From assembly GCF_031583065.1 (NCBI RefSeq), contig NZ_CP134053.1:4340001-4404000 (forward strand): 64,000 bases of DNA. Reading direction: 5' to 3'. The notes below the pieces were generated by a model. That model did no database searches. It was not told where the DNA came from and saw nothing but the letters and a program-made list of their open reading frames with translations. Shown here one piece after another: positions 53,684-62,978 of the stretch (position 1 is the stretch's first letter; every line of letters starts with the position of its first letter). Made by a program: the position numbers and the translations under genes. This stretch comes from Streptomyces sp. CGMCC 4.7035. Its GTDB lineage: Bacteria; Actinomycetota; Actinomycetes; Streptomycetales; Streptomycetaceae.

Positions 53684-55265
53684 CTTTGTCACCTTCCCTT
53701 CGGCAGTCCCGTTTCCGGGGTGTCGCCCTGATTCCGGTTGTGAGGGAATTCTGCTCGGATCGCGAGGGACTTTCGCGTAAACCACAAGTGACTTCCGCGC
53801 GGGGGGCGGGAGACGATTGCGCGGGGCAGGACGGGTCTTTGCCCGGGATACAAGGAGCCTGCGCCGCCGCTTCCCCGGCCGACGCGGGCGAACGACGCTG
53901 CTCACAGATCATCTCCAGCGACCTCGGCCCGAGCGTCGCCGCGGGGCGCGGTTGCTCGACGTGCCCTGGCAGCGGGCGCAGACGCCAGCGACTGGCGATC
54001 GTCGCGACGGCCAGCGTGGCCTCGGCCAGGGCGAACGTGTCGCCGATGCATTTGCGGCCACCTGCCGCGAAGGGCAGCATCGCGCCGCTCGGTACGGCCG
54101 TGGCCCGCCCCGGCAGCCAGCGTTCGGGAAGGAACCGGTCGGGATCGGGGAACGACGCCGGATCGTGGTGCAGGAGGTAGGGGCTGTACAGGACGGTGGC
54201 TCCCCTGGGGAGCCGGAGCCCGGCGAGGTCCGTCTCCCTGGTCGTGATGCGGGTGAAGAGCCAGCCGGGCGGATACACGCGCAGAGTCTCGGTGATGAGG
54301 CAGCGGGTGTAGACCAGGCGCGACAGCTCCTGCGGGCCGGGCCGCCGCCCGCCGGCGAGAAGCACGTCGACCTCGGAGTGCAGCCGGCTCTCCACCTCCG
54401 GATGACGGGGCAGAAGACTGAAGACGGAGCCCAGACACATCGCCGTGCTCTCGACTCCGGTGAGCAGGAGCGTGATCAGTTGGTCGTGGATCTCCTGTCC
54501 GGTGACCGCCGCTCCCCTGTGGTCTCCCCCGGCGTGGTCTGCCTCGGCGGCCAGCAGGGTCCCCAGCAGATCGTCGCGGGGCGAGCCCCGTCGACGCTCG
54601 TCGACGGCCGCGTCGATGATCGCGTGGAAGCGGACGAAGGCGCGCCGATAGCGGCGGTTGGCGGGCGTGGGAATGCGGAACAGCGGGGCGAGGGGCATGA
54701 CCGTACGGATGAACAGGCCCCGGACGAGGGCCGCGAGGCAGTCGCGTACCTCGGCGACGGTCGCGGCGTCGAGTGCGTCGGAGAGGAGGACACGGCTGGT
54801 CACCCGGGTGGTCAGAGCCAGCATCGCCGCGCTCACGTCGACCTTCTCCCCGGGCCGCCAGTCACGGAACACGGCCTCGGCCTCCTCCGCCATCACCCGC
54901 GTGTAGTCGGTGATGCGGGACGGGCGGAAGGTGGGCTGGATGAGCCTGCGCTGGCGTCGATGCTCCTCGTGACCGCAGGTCACAAGACCGCCGCCCATCA
55001 GCGGCCGGAGCCTGTCGTACTGCGGACCGCCCTTGTCGAAGGTGCGCGTGTCCATGAGTATCCGGTGGACCAGCTCCGGGTGGCACGCCAGCCAGGCACG
55101 CTGGAGGCCCAGTCGTATCTCGACCAGATCCCCGTGTGCGGGTAAGGAATTCAGAAAGGCCAGCGGACGGCGGAACAGAGTGATACCGTGGCCGACGAAT
55201 GGGAATATGCCTGGTGCATTACCCACCGTCCATGCTCGCTCTGGTTGCGGTTCGACACCGCTCAT
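53667..55265 (-). CDS. Cytochrome P450 with C-terminal extension
   Basis: 532 residues from ATG 55265 with GGAAGG upstream. I-helix LLLTGVESTAM, ExxR motif ETLRVYPPGW, PERW segment and haem loop FAAGGRKCIG with the ligand Cys. A normal P450 end is reached near LEMICEQRR; a polar tail of about 74 residues follows and overlaps the terpene synthase start. It should oxidise the terpene made by its partner. Electron donors are not encoded nearby. Class resembles bacterial terpene-cluster P450s such as CYP170. Confidence 0.9.
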   Translation of the reverse strand: MSGVEPQPERAWTVGNAPGIFPFVGHGITLFRRPLAFLNSLPAHGDLVEIRLGLQRAWLACHPELVHRILMDTRTFDKGGPQYDRLRPLMGGGLVTCGHEEHRRQRRLIQPTFRPSRITDYTRVMAEEAEAVFRDWRPGEKVDVSAAMLALTTRVTSRVLLSDALDAATVAEVRDCLAALVRGLFIRTVMPLAPLFRIPTPANRRYRRAFVRFHAIIDAAVDERRRGSPRDDLLGTLLAAEADHAGGDHRGAAVTGQEIHDQLITLLLTGVESTAMCLGSVFSLLPRHPEVESRLHSEVDVLLAGGRRPGPQELSRLVYTRCLITETLRVYPPGWLFTRITTRETDLAGLRLPRGATVLYSPYLLHHDPASFPDPDRFLPERWLPGRATAVPSGAMLPFAAGGRKCIGDTFALAEATLAVATIASRWRLRPLPGHVEQPRPAATLGPRSLEMICEQRRSPASAGEAAAQAPCIPGKDPSCPAQSSPAPRAEVTCGLRESPSRSEQNSLTTGIRATPRKRDCRREGDKGADDA

Positions 55266-55668
55266 CGATTGCACCTTCCTCAGCCGGCACCGGGAAATCG
55301 GCGAATGTTCCGCCGACGTGACACCCGCATCATGTCCTGCCCATTCCAGCCCGCCCTCGGCTCGCCGATTCCTTTTTTCAGGGGGGCGCACAGAAGCACA
55401 AAGAAGCATCGGACGAACCGCCACCGATTCCCACTGCACCGACTCGCGATTTGCTTCTGCCACTCAACCGTCGCCGCGTAGCCCCGGCCTGCCGATCAGA
55501 AGAGCGGGCGCTTGCGGACGCGGGACCGGTGCCGCAACGCCGAGCGCACGGACACCCGGCCGCGCCGCACCTCGGTCATCCGTGCGGTGAGCGTGGCCGG
55601 GTGCCCGTGATGGCGGCCAGGTACTGCGGTGGAGCTCCGGTTCAGACGCAGTGCGGTGGAGCTCCGGT
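55266..55668. other. Intergenic region upstream of the P450 gene
   Basis: About 400 bases between the start of the P450/terpene operon and the end of soxG, both on the minus strand. No recognised gene. It should hold the P450 promoter; the stretch 55290-55400 is less GC-rich than its surroundings (ends in TTTTTTCA near 55373). Confidence 0.5.
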
Positions 55669-55673
55669 TCAGA
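55625..55673. repeat. 27-bp period tandem duplication at the soxG stop
   Basis: A 22-base segment beginning TGCGGTGGAGCTCCGG occurs at 55625-55646 and again at 55652-55673. The second copy includes the soxG stop codon, so a second in-frame stop lies 27 bases further on. Confidence 0.85.
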
Positions 55674-56271
55674 TGTATTCCGCCGCCGCGTCCAGCAGCC
55701 AGTCCGTCAGGTAGCCGGCGAAGGACGAGCGGACCAGCACCCAGAAACCGGCCCTGGGCTGGTCGCGGGCGACCAGGACGACCTGGGTGCGGGCCAGGTT
55801 CGTCTGGGCGCAGCGGCCGGGGCCGAAGGCGCGCGGGTGCAGGTCCAGCGAGCAGCCGTGGGACAGCAGGTCGCGGGCGCGGGGTCCGGCGACGAGGACG
55901 GTGGTGCGCTGGGCGGAGACGTCGGTGACGGAGACCGGTTCGTCCCCGGCCGCCGAACGGATCCGCCTCTCCAGATCCCGCTGGGTGCCGGGCGGGCCCA
56001 CCACGAGCCATTCGTCGGGACCGAGCCACAGCGCGGTCAACTCCCCGGCGCGTACGACGGTCTCGGGTTCCAGGGGCAGTGGGAGACCCAGGGCGAGTCC
56101 GACGGCGTCCGCTGCCGCTCCCTTGGCGTCGAGGCGGATGTTCACCTGGGCCAGGAAGGGGAGTTCGGCCAGCCGCACCACGCCCCCGGAGGAGCGTGTC
56201 GCGGCCGCCAGGCGGTCGGCGGCGTGCGCCAGCGGGCTGCGGGACTGTGCGGTCAAGGCGGTGTCAGCCAT
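55669..56271 (-). CDS. soxG: Sarcosine oxidase gamma subunit
   Basis: 200 residues. Folate-binding-like fold typical of SoxG: LWLGPDEWLVVGPPG, VSVTDVSAQRTTVLVAGPRARDLL and VVLVARDQPRAGFWVLVRSSFAGYL. It is the smallest partner in the heterotetrameric sarcosine oxidase. It overlaps the soxDA stop by 8 bases and ends the operon. Confidence 0.9.
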   Translation of the reverse strand: MADTALTAQSRSPLAHAADRLAAATRSSGGVVRLAELPFLAQVNIRLDAKGAAADAVGLALGLPLPLEPETVVRAGELTALWLGPDEWLVVGPPGTQRDLERRIRSAAGDEPVSVTDVSAQRTTVLVAGPRARDLLSHGCSLDLHPRAFGPGRCAQTNLARTQVVLVARDQPRAGFWVLVRSSFAGYLTDWLLDAAAEYI

Positions 56272-59200
56272 CGCGGCGAGCTCCCTCGGGGTCGTAGAGG
56301 ACGGGGCTTGCGACGGTCACCGGGACCAGCCGGTCACCCACCGGTGCGTAGAGGCGTTCGCCGATGCGGTCCCGGCCACCCTTGATCAGGGCGAGCGCGA
56401 AGGTACGGCCGAGCGCCGCGCTGCGGTAGCTGGAGGTGACGTGGCCGAGCATCGGGACCGGCGGGGCCGGCAGCACGCTGTCGGCGACCAGGTGGGTGCC
56501 CTCGGGGAGGAAGGCGTCCGGGTCCTCGGGAAGCAGGCCGACAAGGTGCTTGCGGTCGGGGCGGACGGTGTCGGCGCGGGCGTAGGACCGCTTGCCGATG
56601 AAGTCCGGCTTCTTCTTCGACACCGCCCAGCTCATGCCGAGGTCCTGCGGGGTGACCGTGCCGTCGGTGTCCTGACCGATGATGGGGTAGCCCTTCTCGG
56701 CACGCAGGACGTGCATGGTCTCGGTGCCGTACGGGGTGATGCCGTACGGGGCGCCGGCCTCGTGCAGGGCCTCCCACAGGGCGGGCGCGTCCCACGGCGA
56801 TACGTTGATCTCGTAGGCGAGTTCGCCGGAGAAGCTGATCCGGCACACGCGCGCGTCGATGCCGGCGACGGCCGTCTCCCGCCAGGCCATGAAGGGGAAG
56901 TCCTCATTGCTCACGGCCAGTTGGGGCGCGAGTGAGCCGAGGACCTCGCGGGAGCGGGGACCGACCAGGGCCACAGTCGCCCACTGCTCGGTGACCGAGG
57001 TGCAGTGGACGCGCAGTTCGGGCCACTCCGTCTGCAGCCACTCCTCCATCCAGTCCAGTACGGCGGCCGCGTTGCCCGTGGTGGTGGTGACCAGGAAGCG
57101 GTCCCTGTCGACGCGGATGACGGTGCCGTCGTCGAAGACCATGCCGTCCAGGCGGCACATCACGCCGTAGCGGATCATGCCGACCTTCAGGGTGCTCATC
57201 ATGTTGGTGTAGAGCCGGTCCAGGAAGACGGCCGCGTCCGGGCCCTGCACGTCGATCTTGCCAAGGGTGGAGGCGTCCATGAAGGCCACGCTCTCGCGGG
57301 CGGCGCGGCACTCGCGCAGCACCGCGGCCTCCATGTCCTCCCCCTCCTGCGGGTAGTACCAGGGCCGCTTCCACTGGCCGACGTTCTCGAACAGGGCGCC
57401 GTGCGCGACATGCCATGCATGAAGGGCGGTCGTGCGGATCGGGTCGTGCAGCGCGCCGCGGTCGCGGCCGGCGAGCGTGGCGAAGGAGACTGGAGTGTAC
57501 GGCGGACGGAACGTGGGCAGGCCGAGCGCCGAGATGTCCACACCGAGGAGTTCGGCGACAACGCCGCTGGCCAGGACGCCGCCCGTCCTGCCCTGGTCGT
57601 TGGCGGTGCCCGCCGTGGTGTAGCGCTTGGTGTGCTCCACCGAGCGCAGACCCGCCCCGGTCGCCCGCGACAGGTCGTCGACGGTGACGTCGCGCTGGAG
57701 GTCGACGAAGCGGGGGGCTGCGGCGGCGGTGGGGATGGTGAACACCTGCATGGGCGGGGTGTGCGGCCGGGCCGCGACGGCCGGGAGGGCGGGCGCCTCG
57801 GCGGTGCAACCCTCCGCCTCGACCGCGCGGGCGCCGGCCGCGGCGCCCTGCGCGAGGGTCGTGGCGAGGTCGAAGGCACCGTTCGCGCTGCCCGCGACCT
57901 CTACCGCCTGACGGCAGCTGTCGGGGACGAACGTACCGAGTACGTCGTCGTGACGGAGCTTGCCGCCCGCCTGACTGAACAGATGGGCGACCGGGTTCCA
58001 GCCGCCGGAGACGAGGAGCAGGTCGACGGCGAACTCCCGCGGTCCGGCGGTCGTACCGTACGGGGCGACCGTCACGCCGGTGAGGCGGGCGCCGCCCTCC
58101 GTACCGATGACCGCTTGTCCGGCGAGCACCTCGATCCCGGCGGACCGGGCACGCGCGGCCCACTCCCCCGGCTCCGGCCGGGTGTCGACGATCGCCGCGA
58201 CGTCCATGCCCCCCGCGGCCAGGTCGAGTGCGGCGGCGTAGGCGCTGTCGTTGGTGGTGAACACGACCGCGTGCCGGCCGGGCAGCACGGCATACCGATG
58301 GAGGTACGTCCGGGCCGAGGCGGCCAGCATCACGCCGGGGCGGTCGTTGTCGCCGAACGCCAGCGATCGCTCGTGGGCGCCGGTCGCGAGGACCACACGC
58401 CGGGCGCGGATGCGCCACACGCGCTCGCGCGAGACCCGGTCCGGGGCCTGGGCGCCGAGGTGGTTGGTGCGGCGCTCGACCGCGAGGAGGTGGTTGTCGT
58501 CGTAGTGGCCGAAGACGGTGGTGCGGCTCAGGACGCGGACCTCGGGGGCGGCTTCGAGCTGTGCGCGAGTCGCCTCCACCCAGTCGAGGTGCTCGCCCGT
58601 GCCGAGCAGACTGCCGCCGACCTCCGGCTGGTCGTCGGCGAGGATGACGCGGGCACCGCTCTTCGCCGCCGCCGCTGCCGCCGCCAGGCCGGCCGGGCCG
58701 GCGCCGACGACGAGCAGGTCGCAGTGGGCGTGGACGGCGTCGTAGCGAGCGGGGTCCGGGGTGGTGGCGAGGCGGCCCTGGCCGGGGAGGCTGCTCGCGA
58801 CCAGGCCGTCGTGGAGTTCGACGGTCGTGGCGGGGAGCATGGGCTCGGGGAAGGGGGCCTCGATCTGGACCACCGCGTTCGGTTCCTCGACGCCTGCGGA
58901 GAAGATGCCGCGGGGGCGGCCGAGTTTGATGCTGGTCGCTGCCGCGATGACGCCGTTGGCGAGGAGGGCGGAGGCGAGGGTGTCACCGCGGTAGCCCTGG
59001 TATTCGGTGCCGTCGAAGGTGAAGGTGAGGGGCTCGTCGCGGTGGATCCGGCCGCCGGTAGGGAGGCGGAACGGCTGGTTGTTCTCCCCCACCCCGCCCC
59101 TTCCCGTAACCAGGGGCTCCGCCCCCGGACCCCGCTGGGAGCTCTGCCCCCACACCCCCGTATCGGCCTGAACGGCCTCGTCCTCAAACGCCGGACGGGC

Positions 59201-59560
59201 TGGTTGTGCCAACCCCGGCTGCAAAGGCACCGGGTGCGGCTGAGAAGTGACCGGACGCGACGGTGCAGTAACCAGACGCGGCCCCGTCGTGGCCGGACGC
59301 GGCTCCCCCGCCCGGTACACCGCCAGGATCTCGTTCGTCGCCGTGTCCCGCACCGCGTTGAACCAACGGCGGCAGCCCGCCGCATGGCTCCACCGCTCGG
59401 CGAACGGACCCTTGGGGTTGTCGCGGAAGAACAGGTAGCGCGCCCAGTCCTCGTCGGAGAGGGCCGACGGGTCCTCGGGATACGGCACGTGCGCCTGGCC
59501 ACCGTAGTGGAACTCGGCCTCGTCACGGGGCCCGCACCACGGGCAGGGGATGAGCAGCAT
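56264..59560 (-). CDS. soxDA: Sarcosine oxidase delta-alpha fusion
   Basis: 1098 residues in one frame. Residues 1-88 are SoxD, with Zn ligands CPWCG (6-10) and C63 (CRRWF). Residues about 165-1098 are SoxA: Rossmann LLVVGAGPAGLAAAAAAA for NAD, then a C-terminal T-protein-like folate domain. The linker (about 89-164) is Pro/Arg-rich, and residues 120-160 are coded by a GC-rich intergenic-type repeat. SoxD and SoxA are usually separate genes. A GTG at codon 157 with GGAAGGGG upstream could still start SoxA independently. The complex turns sarcosine into glycine, H2O2 and methylene-tetrahydrofolate. Confidence 0.88.
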   Translation of the reverse strand: MLLIPCPWCGPRDEAEFHYGGQAHVPYPEDPSALSDEDWARYLFFRDNPKGPFAERWSHAAGCRRWFNAVRDTATNEILAVYRAGEPRPATTGPRLVTAPSRPVTSQPHPVPLQPGLAQPARPAFEDEAVQADTGVWGQSSQRGPGAEPLVTGRGGVGENNQPFRLPTGGRIHRDEPLTFTFDGTEYQGYRGDTLASALLANGVIAAATSIKLGRPRGIFSAGVEEPNAVVQIEAPFPEPMLPATTVELHDGLVASSLPGQGRLATTPDPARYDAVHAHCDLLVVGAGPAGLAAAAAAAKSGARVILADDQPEVGGSLLGTGEHLDWVEATRAQLEAAPEVRVLSRTTVFGHYDDNHLLAVERRTNHLGAQAPDRVSRERVWRIRARRVVLATGAHERSLAFGDNDRPGVMLAASARTYLHRYAVLPGRHAVVFTTNDSAYAAALDLAAGGMDVAAIVDTRPEPGEWAARARSAGIEVLAGQAVIGTEGGARLTGVTVAPYGTTAGPREFAVDLLLVSGGWNPVAHLFSQAGGKLRHDDVLGTFVPDSCRQAVEVAGSANGAFDLATTLAQGAAAGARAVEAEGCTAEAPALPAVAARPHTPPMQVFTIPTAAAAPRFVDLQRDVTVDDLSRATGAGLRSVEHTKRYTTAGTANDQGRTGGVLASGVVAELLGVDISALGLPTFRPPYTPVSFATLAGRDRGALHDPIRTTALHAWHVAHGALFENVGQWKRPWYYPQEGEDMEAAVLRECRAARESVAFMDASTLGKIDVQGPDAAVFLDRLYTNMMSTLKVGMIRYGVMCRLDGMVFDDGTVIRVDRDRFLVTTTTGNAAAVLDWMEEWLQTEWPELRVHCTSVTEQWATVALVGPRSREVLGSLAPQLAVSNEDFPFMAWRETAVAGIDARVCRISFSGELAYEINVSPWDAPALWEALHEAGAPYGITPYGTETMHVLRAEKGYPIIGQDTDGTVTPQDLGMSWAVSKKKPDFIGKRSYARADTVRPDRKHLVGLLPEDPDAFLPEGTHLVADSVLPAPPVPMLGHVTSSYRSAALGRTFALALIKGGRDRIGERLYAPVGDRLVPVTVASPVLYDPEGARRDG
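59082..59202. repeat. Streptomyces-type intergenic repeat embedded in soxDA
   Basis: The segment carries blocks I recognise from Streptomyces intergenic elements, such as GGGGCTCCGCCCCCGGACC and CCTCGTCCTCAAACGCCGG. Such elements normally sit between genes. Here it lies in frame between the SoxD and SoxA parts and encodes linker residues. Confidence 0.7.
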
Positions 59561-59572
59561 GGGTTCGGCTCC

Positions 59573-60805
59573 CTAGTGGGCCACCGCGGCCGCGCCGTGC
59601 TCGTCGACGAGCGCGCCGGTGGTGAAACGGTCGAGCGAGAAGGGGGCGTTGAGGGGGTGGGGGGTGTCGTGGGCGATGGTGTGGGCGTAGACCCAGCCGA
59701 CGCCCGGAGTGGCCTTGAAGCCGCCCGTTCCCCAGCCGCAGTTGAGGTAGAGGTTGTCGACCGGGGTGAGACCGACGATGGGCGAGGCGTCGGGGCTGAC
59801 GTCCACGATGCCGCCCCAGGTGCGCAGCACATGGGCGCGGGCGAAGACCGGGAAGAGTTCCAGGGCGGCGGACATCTGCTCTTCGATGATGTGGAAGGCG
59901 CCGCGCTGGGTGTAGGAGTTGTACGCGTCGATGCCCGCGCCCATCACCAACTCGCCCTTGTGCGCCTGGCTGACGTAGACGTGGACGGCGTTGGACATGA
60001 CCACCGTCGGGTGCACCGGCTCCAGGAGTTCGGAGACCAGAGCCTGCAACGGGTGGCTCTGCAGCGGGAGTTCGATGCCCGCCATCGCCGCCAGCACCGA
60101 GGTGTGGCCCGCCGAGCAGAGTGCCACCTTGCCCGCCGCGATGGGGCCGAGTGTCGTCCGCACGCCCACGACCCGGCCGCCGACCACGTCGAGGCCGGTG
60201 ACCTCGCAGTTCTGGATGATGTCGATTCCGGCCGCATCGGCGGAGCGGGCGAAGCCCCAGGCCACGTAGTCGTGTTTGGCGATGCCCGCGCGTGGCTGGT
60301 AGGTGCCGCCCAGGACCGGGTAGCGCACGTCGGGTGAGATATTCACGATCGGGCAGACCTCTTCGACCTGCTCGGCGTCGAGCCATTCGGCGTCCACGCC
60401 GTTCAGGCGGTTCGCTTCTACGCGGCGCACACTGTCGCGTACGTCTTGCAGGCTGTGGGCGAGGTTCAGCACGCCCCGCTGGGAGAAGAGGATCGGGTAG
60501 TCGAGCTCCTCCTCCAGGTTCTCCCAGAGCCCCAGCGCGTGCTCGTAGATGCCGGCGCTCTCGTCCCACAGGTAGTTGGAGCGGATGATCGTGGTGTTGC
60601 GGGCCATGTTGCCGCCCGCGAGCCAGCCCTTCTCCAGTACGGCGACATTGGTGACGCCGTGGTTCTTGGCCAGGTAGTGGGCGGTGGCGAGGCCGTGTCC
60701 GCCACCGCCGACGATCACCACGTCGTACGACCGCTTCGGCTCGGGCGTGCGCCAGAGCCAGTCGGGGTGGTCGGGGAGGTCGGCGCCGGGGGTGCTGGGG
60801 CTCAT
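59573..60805 (-). CDS. soxB: Sarcosine oxidase beta subunit
   Basis: 410 residues. FAD-binding [24 protein letters not shown] at about 27-50, and [17 protein letters not shown] near the site where heterotetrameric enzymes carry covalent FMN on His. C-terminal [19 protein letters not shown] and [14 protein letters not shown] complete the DAO fold. It oxidises the sarcosine methyl group. Its ATG overlaps the glyA stop (ATGA), and the soxDA start follows 12 bases after its stop. Confidence 0.95.
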   Translation of the reverse strand: MSPSTPGADLPDHPDWLWRTPEPKRSYDVVIVGGGGHGLATAHYLAKNHGVTNVAVLEKGWLAGGNMARNTTIIRSNYLWDESAGIYEHALGLWENLEEELDYPILFSQRGVLNLAHSLQDVRDSVRRVEANRLNGVDAEWLDAEQVEEVCPIVNISPDVRYPVLGGTYQPRAGIAKHDYVAWGFARSADAAGIDIIQNCEVTGLDVVGGRVVGVRTTLGPIAAGKVALCSAGHTSVLAAMAGIELPLQSHPLQALVSELLEPVHPTVVMSNAVHVYVSQAHKGELVMGAGIDAYNSYTQRGAFHIIEEQMSAALELFPVFARAHVLRTWGGIVDVSPDASPIVGLTPVDNLYLNCGWGTGGFKATPGVGWVYAHTIAHDTPHPLNAPFSLDRFTTGALVDEHGAAAVAH

Positions 60806-62085
60806 CGGACGTCTCCGTCTTCCGAAAGGTGCGGGTAGAGCGGGTGCTTGGCCGCCAGCGCCTCTGTACGAGCACGTAGGGCCGGCACGTCGGGCTCGGG
60901 CTGGAGGGCCAGCGCGATCACGTCGGCCACCTCGGCGAAGTCCTCCTCGGTGAAGCCCCGCGTGGCCAGCGCCGGGGTGCCGATGCGCAGGCCCGAGGTG
61001 ACCATGGGCGGGCGCGGGTCGAAGGGCACGGCGTTGCGGTTGACGGTGATGCCGATCTCGTGGAGCAGGTCTTCGGCCTGCCGGCCGTCGAGTGCGCAGG
61101 CGCGCAGGTCGACCAGGACCAGGTGGACGTCCGTGCCGCCGGTGAGGACCTTCACCCCGGCGGCGGCCGTGTCCGGGCGAGTGAGCCGCTCGGCGAGGAT
61201 GCGGGCGCCGGCGAGTGTGCGGGCTTGGCGCTCGGCGAACTCCGGGGATGCCGCCACCTTGAAGGAGACCGCCTTCGCGGCGATCACGTGCTCCAGGGGG
61301 CCGCCCTGCATCCCGGGGAACACCGCCGAGTTGATCTTCTTGGCGAGGTCGGCGTCGTTGGTGAGGATGACTCCGCCGCGCGGACCGCCGAGCGTCTTGT
61401 GTGTTGTGGTCGTGACCACGTGCGCGTGTGGGACGGGGCTGGGGTGCAGTCCGGCGGCGACCAGGCCCGCGAAGTGCGCCATGTCGACCATGAGGTACGC
61501 GCCGACCTCGTCGGCGATGCTGCGGAAGGCGGCGAAGTCCAGCTGCCGGGGGTACGCCGACCAGCCCGTGATGATCATCTTGGGGCGGTGTTCCTTGGCG
61601 AGGCGTTCCACCTCGTCCATGTCCACGAGGTGGTCCGCCTCGGCCACGTGGTACGGCACGACGTTGAGCATCTTGCCGCTGTAGTTGATGCGCATGCCGT
61701 GGGTGAGGTGGCCGCCGTGCGCGAGGTCGAGGCCGAGGATGGTGTCCCCGGGCTGGAGGAGTGCGAAGAAGACGGCGGTGTTGGCCTGCGCGCCGGAGTG
61801 CGGCTGGACGTTGGCGAAGCCCGCGCCGAAGAGGGACTTGACGCGTTCGATGGCCAGGCGCTCGGTGACGTCGACGTGTTCGCAGCCGCCGTAGTAGCGG
61901 CGGCCGGGGTAGCCCTCGGCGTACTTGTTGGTGAGGACCGAGCCCTGCGCCTCCATGACGGCGGAGGGCGCGAAGTTCTCGGAGGCGATCATCTCGAGGG
62001 TGGACTGCTGGCGGTGCAGCTCGGCGCGGAGGGTGGCGTGGACCTCGGGGTCCAGCTCCGCCAGCGGGGTGTTCAGCGCGTTCAT
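60802..62085 (-). CDS. glyA: Serine hydroxymethyltransferase
   Basis: 427 residues from ATG 62085. Canonical motifs: [41 protein letters not shown] and the PLP lysine in [14 protein letters not shown] (most relatives have HKTLRGPRGG). It converts glycine plus methylene-tetrahydrofolate into serine. Placed between folD and soxB with ATGA overlaps on both sides, it turns the glycine and one-carbon unit from sarcosine into serine. Probably a catabolic second copy of the housekeeping glyA. Confidence 0.95.
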   Translation of the reverse strand: MNALNTPLAELDPEVHATLRAELHRQQSTLEMIASENFAPSAVMEAQGSVLTNKYAEGYPGRRYYGGCEHVDVTERLAIERVKSLFGAGFANVQPHSGAQANTAVFFALLQPGDTILGLDLAHGGHLTHGMRINYSGKMLNVVPYHVAEADHLVDMDEVERLAKEHRPKMIITGWSAYPRQLDFAAFRSIADEVGAYLMVDMAHFAGLVAAGLHPSPVPHAHVVTTTTHKTLGGPRGGVILTNDADLAKKINSAVFPGMQGGPLEHVIAAKAVSFKVAASPEFAERQARTLAGARILAERLTRPDTAAAGVKVLTGGTDVHLVLVDLRACALDGRQAEDLLHEIGITVNRNAVPFDPRPPMVTSGLRIGTPALATRGFTEEDFAEVADVIALALQPEPDVPALRARTEALAAKHPLYPHLSEDGDVR

Positions 62086-62942
62086 ACGGTGTTCGCGTTC
62101 CTCTCGGCGGCCTCGACGACGTTGGCGAGCAGCATCGCTCGGGTCATGGGGCCCACACCCCCGGGCATTGGCGCGAGCCGGCCGGCGACCTGGGCGGCGT
62201 CCGGGTGCACATCGCCGGCCAGCCCTTGGTCGGTGCGGGTGATGCCGACGTCCAGGACCGCCGCGCCGGGGCGCAGCATGTCCTTGGTGATCAGTCCGGG
62301 CGAGCCGGCCGCCGCGATGACGATGTCCGCCTCGCGTACGTGCCAGGCCAGGCCCTTCGTACCGGTGTGGCAGAGGGTGACGGTGGCGTTCTCGGAGCGG
62401 CGGGTGAGGAGGAGTCCGAGGGGACGCCCCACCGTGATGCCCCTCCCGATCACGCACACCCGGGCCCCGGCGAGCGGCACGTCGTACCGGCGCAGGAGTT
62501 CCACGATGCCGCGCGGGGTGCAGGGCAGCGGGGCCTCGATACCCAGGGCGAGACGGCCGAGGTTCACGGGGTGCAGGCCGTCGGCGTCCTTGGCGGGGTC
62601 CATGCGTTCCAGGACGGCGTTCGCGTCCAGGTGGCGTGGCAGCGGGAGTTGGACGATGTAACCCGTGCAGACCGGGTCGGCGTTGAGTTCGTCGATGACG
62701 TCCTCGACCTGCCGCTGCGTGGCGTCCGCGGGCAGTTCGCGGCGGAGGGAGGCGATACCGACCTGCGCGCAGTCCCGATGCTTGCCGGCGACGTAGGCGT
62801 GGCTGCCGGGATCGTCGCCGACCAGGACGGTGCCGAGGCCCGGCGGCCGTTCGGTGGTGGCGGTCAGCTTGGCGACGCGTTCGGCGAGTTCACGGCGGAT
62901 CTCGGCGGCGGTGGCCTTGCCGTCGAGCGTCTGTGCGGTCAC
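62082..62942 (-). CDS. folD: Methylenetetrahydrofolate dehydrogenase/cyclohydrolase
   Basis: 286 residues from GTG 62942 with GGGAAGGAG upstream. FolD motifs: [14 protein letters not shown] (catalytic Lys), [23 protein letters not shown] and [14 protein letters not shown]. It oxidises methylene-tetrahydrofolate to formyl-tetrahydrofolate, recovering NADPH. Its stop overlaps glyA by ATGA. It lies 36 bases after the dimethylglycine dehydrogenase gene. Confidence 0.95.
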   Translation of the reverse strand: MTAQTLDGKATAAEIRRELAERVAKLTATTERPPGLGTVLVGDDPGSHAYVAGKHRDCAQVGIASLRRELPADATQRQVEDVIDELNADPVCTGYIVQLPLPRHLDANAVLERMDPAKDADGLHPVNLGRLALGIEAPLPCTPRGIVELLRRYDVPLAGARVCVIGRGITVGRPLGLLLTRRSENATVTLCHTGTKGLAWHVREADIVIAAAGSPGLITKDMLRPGAAVLDVGITRTDQGLAGDVHPDAAQVAGRLAPMPGGVGPMTRAMLLANVVEAAERNANTV

Positions 62943-62978
62943 CGGCTGTGCTCCTTCCCTCGAAGCCCACTGCGGGTG

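Noticed and set aside
57005..60337. An 1110-codon plus-strand frame opposite soxDA and soxB
   Set aside because: Codon-position GC bias on the minus strand creates it; the Sox proteins are unmistakable.
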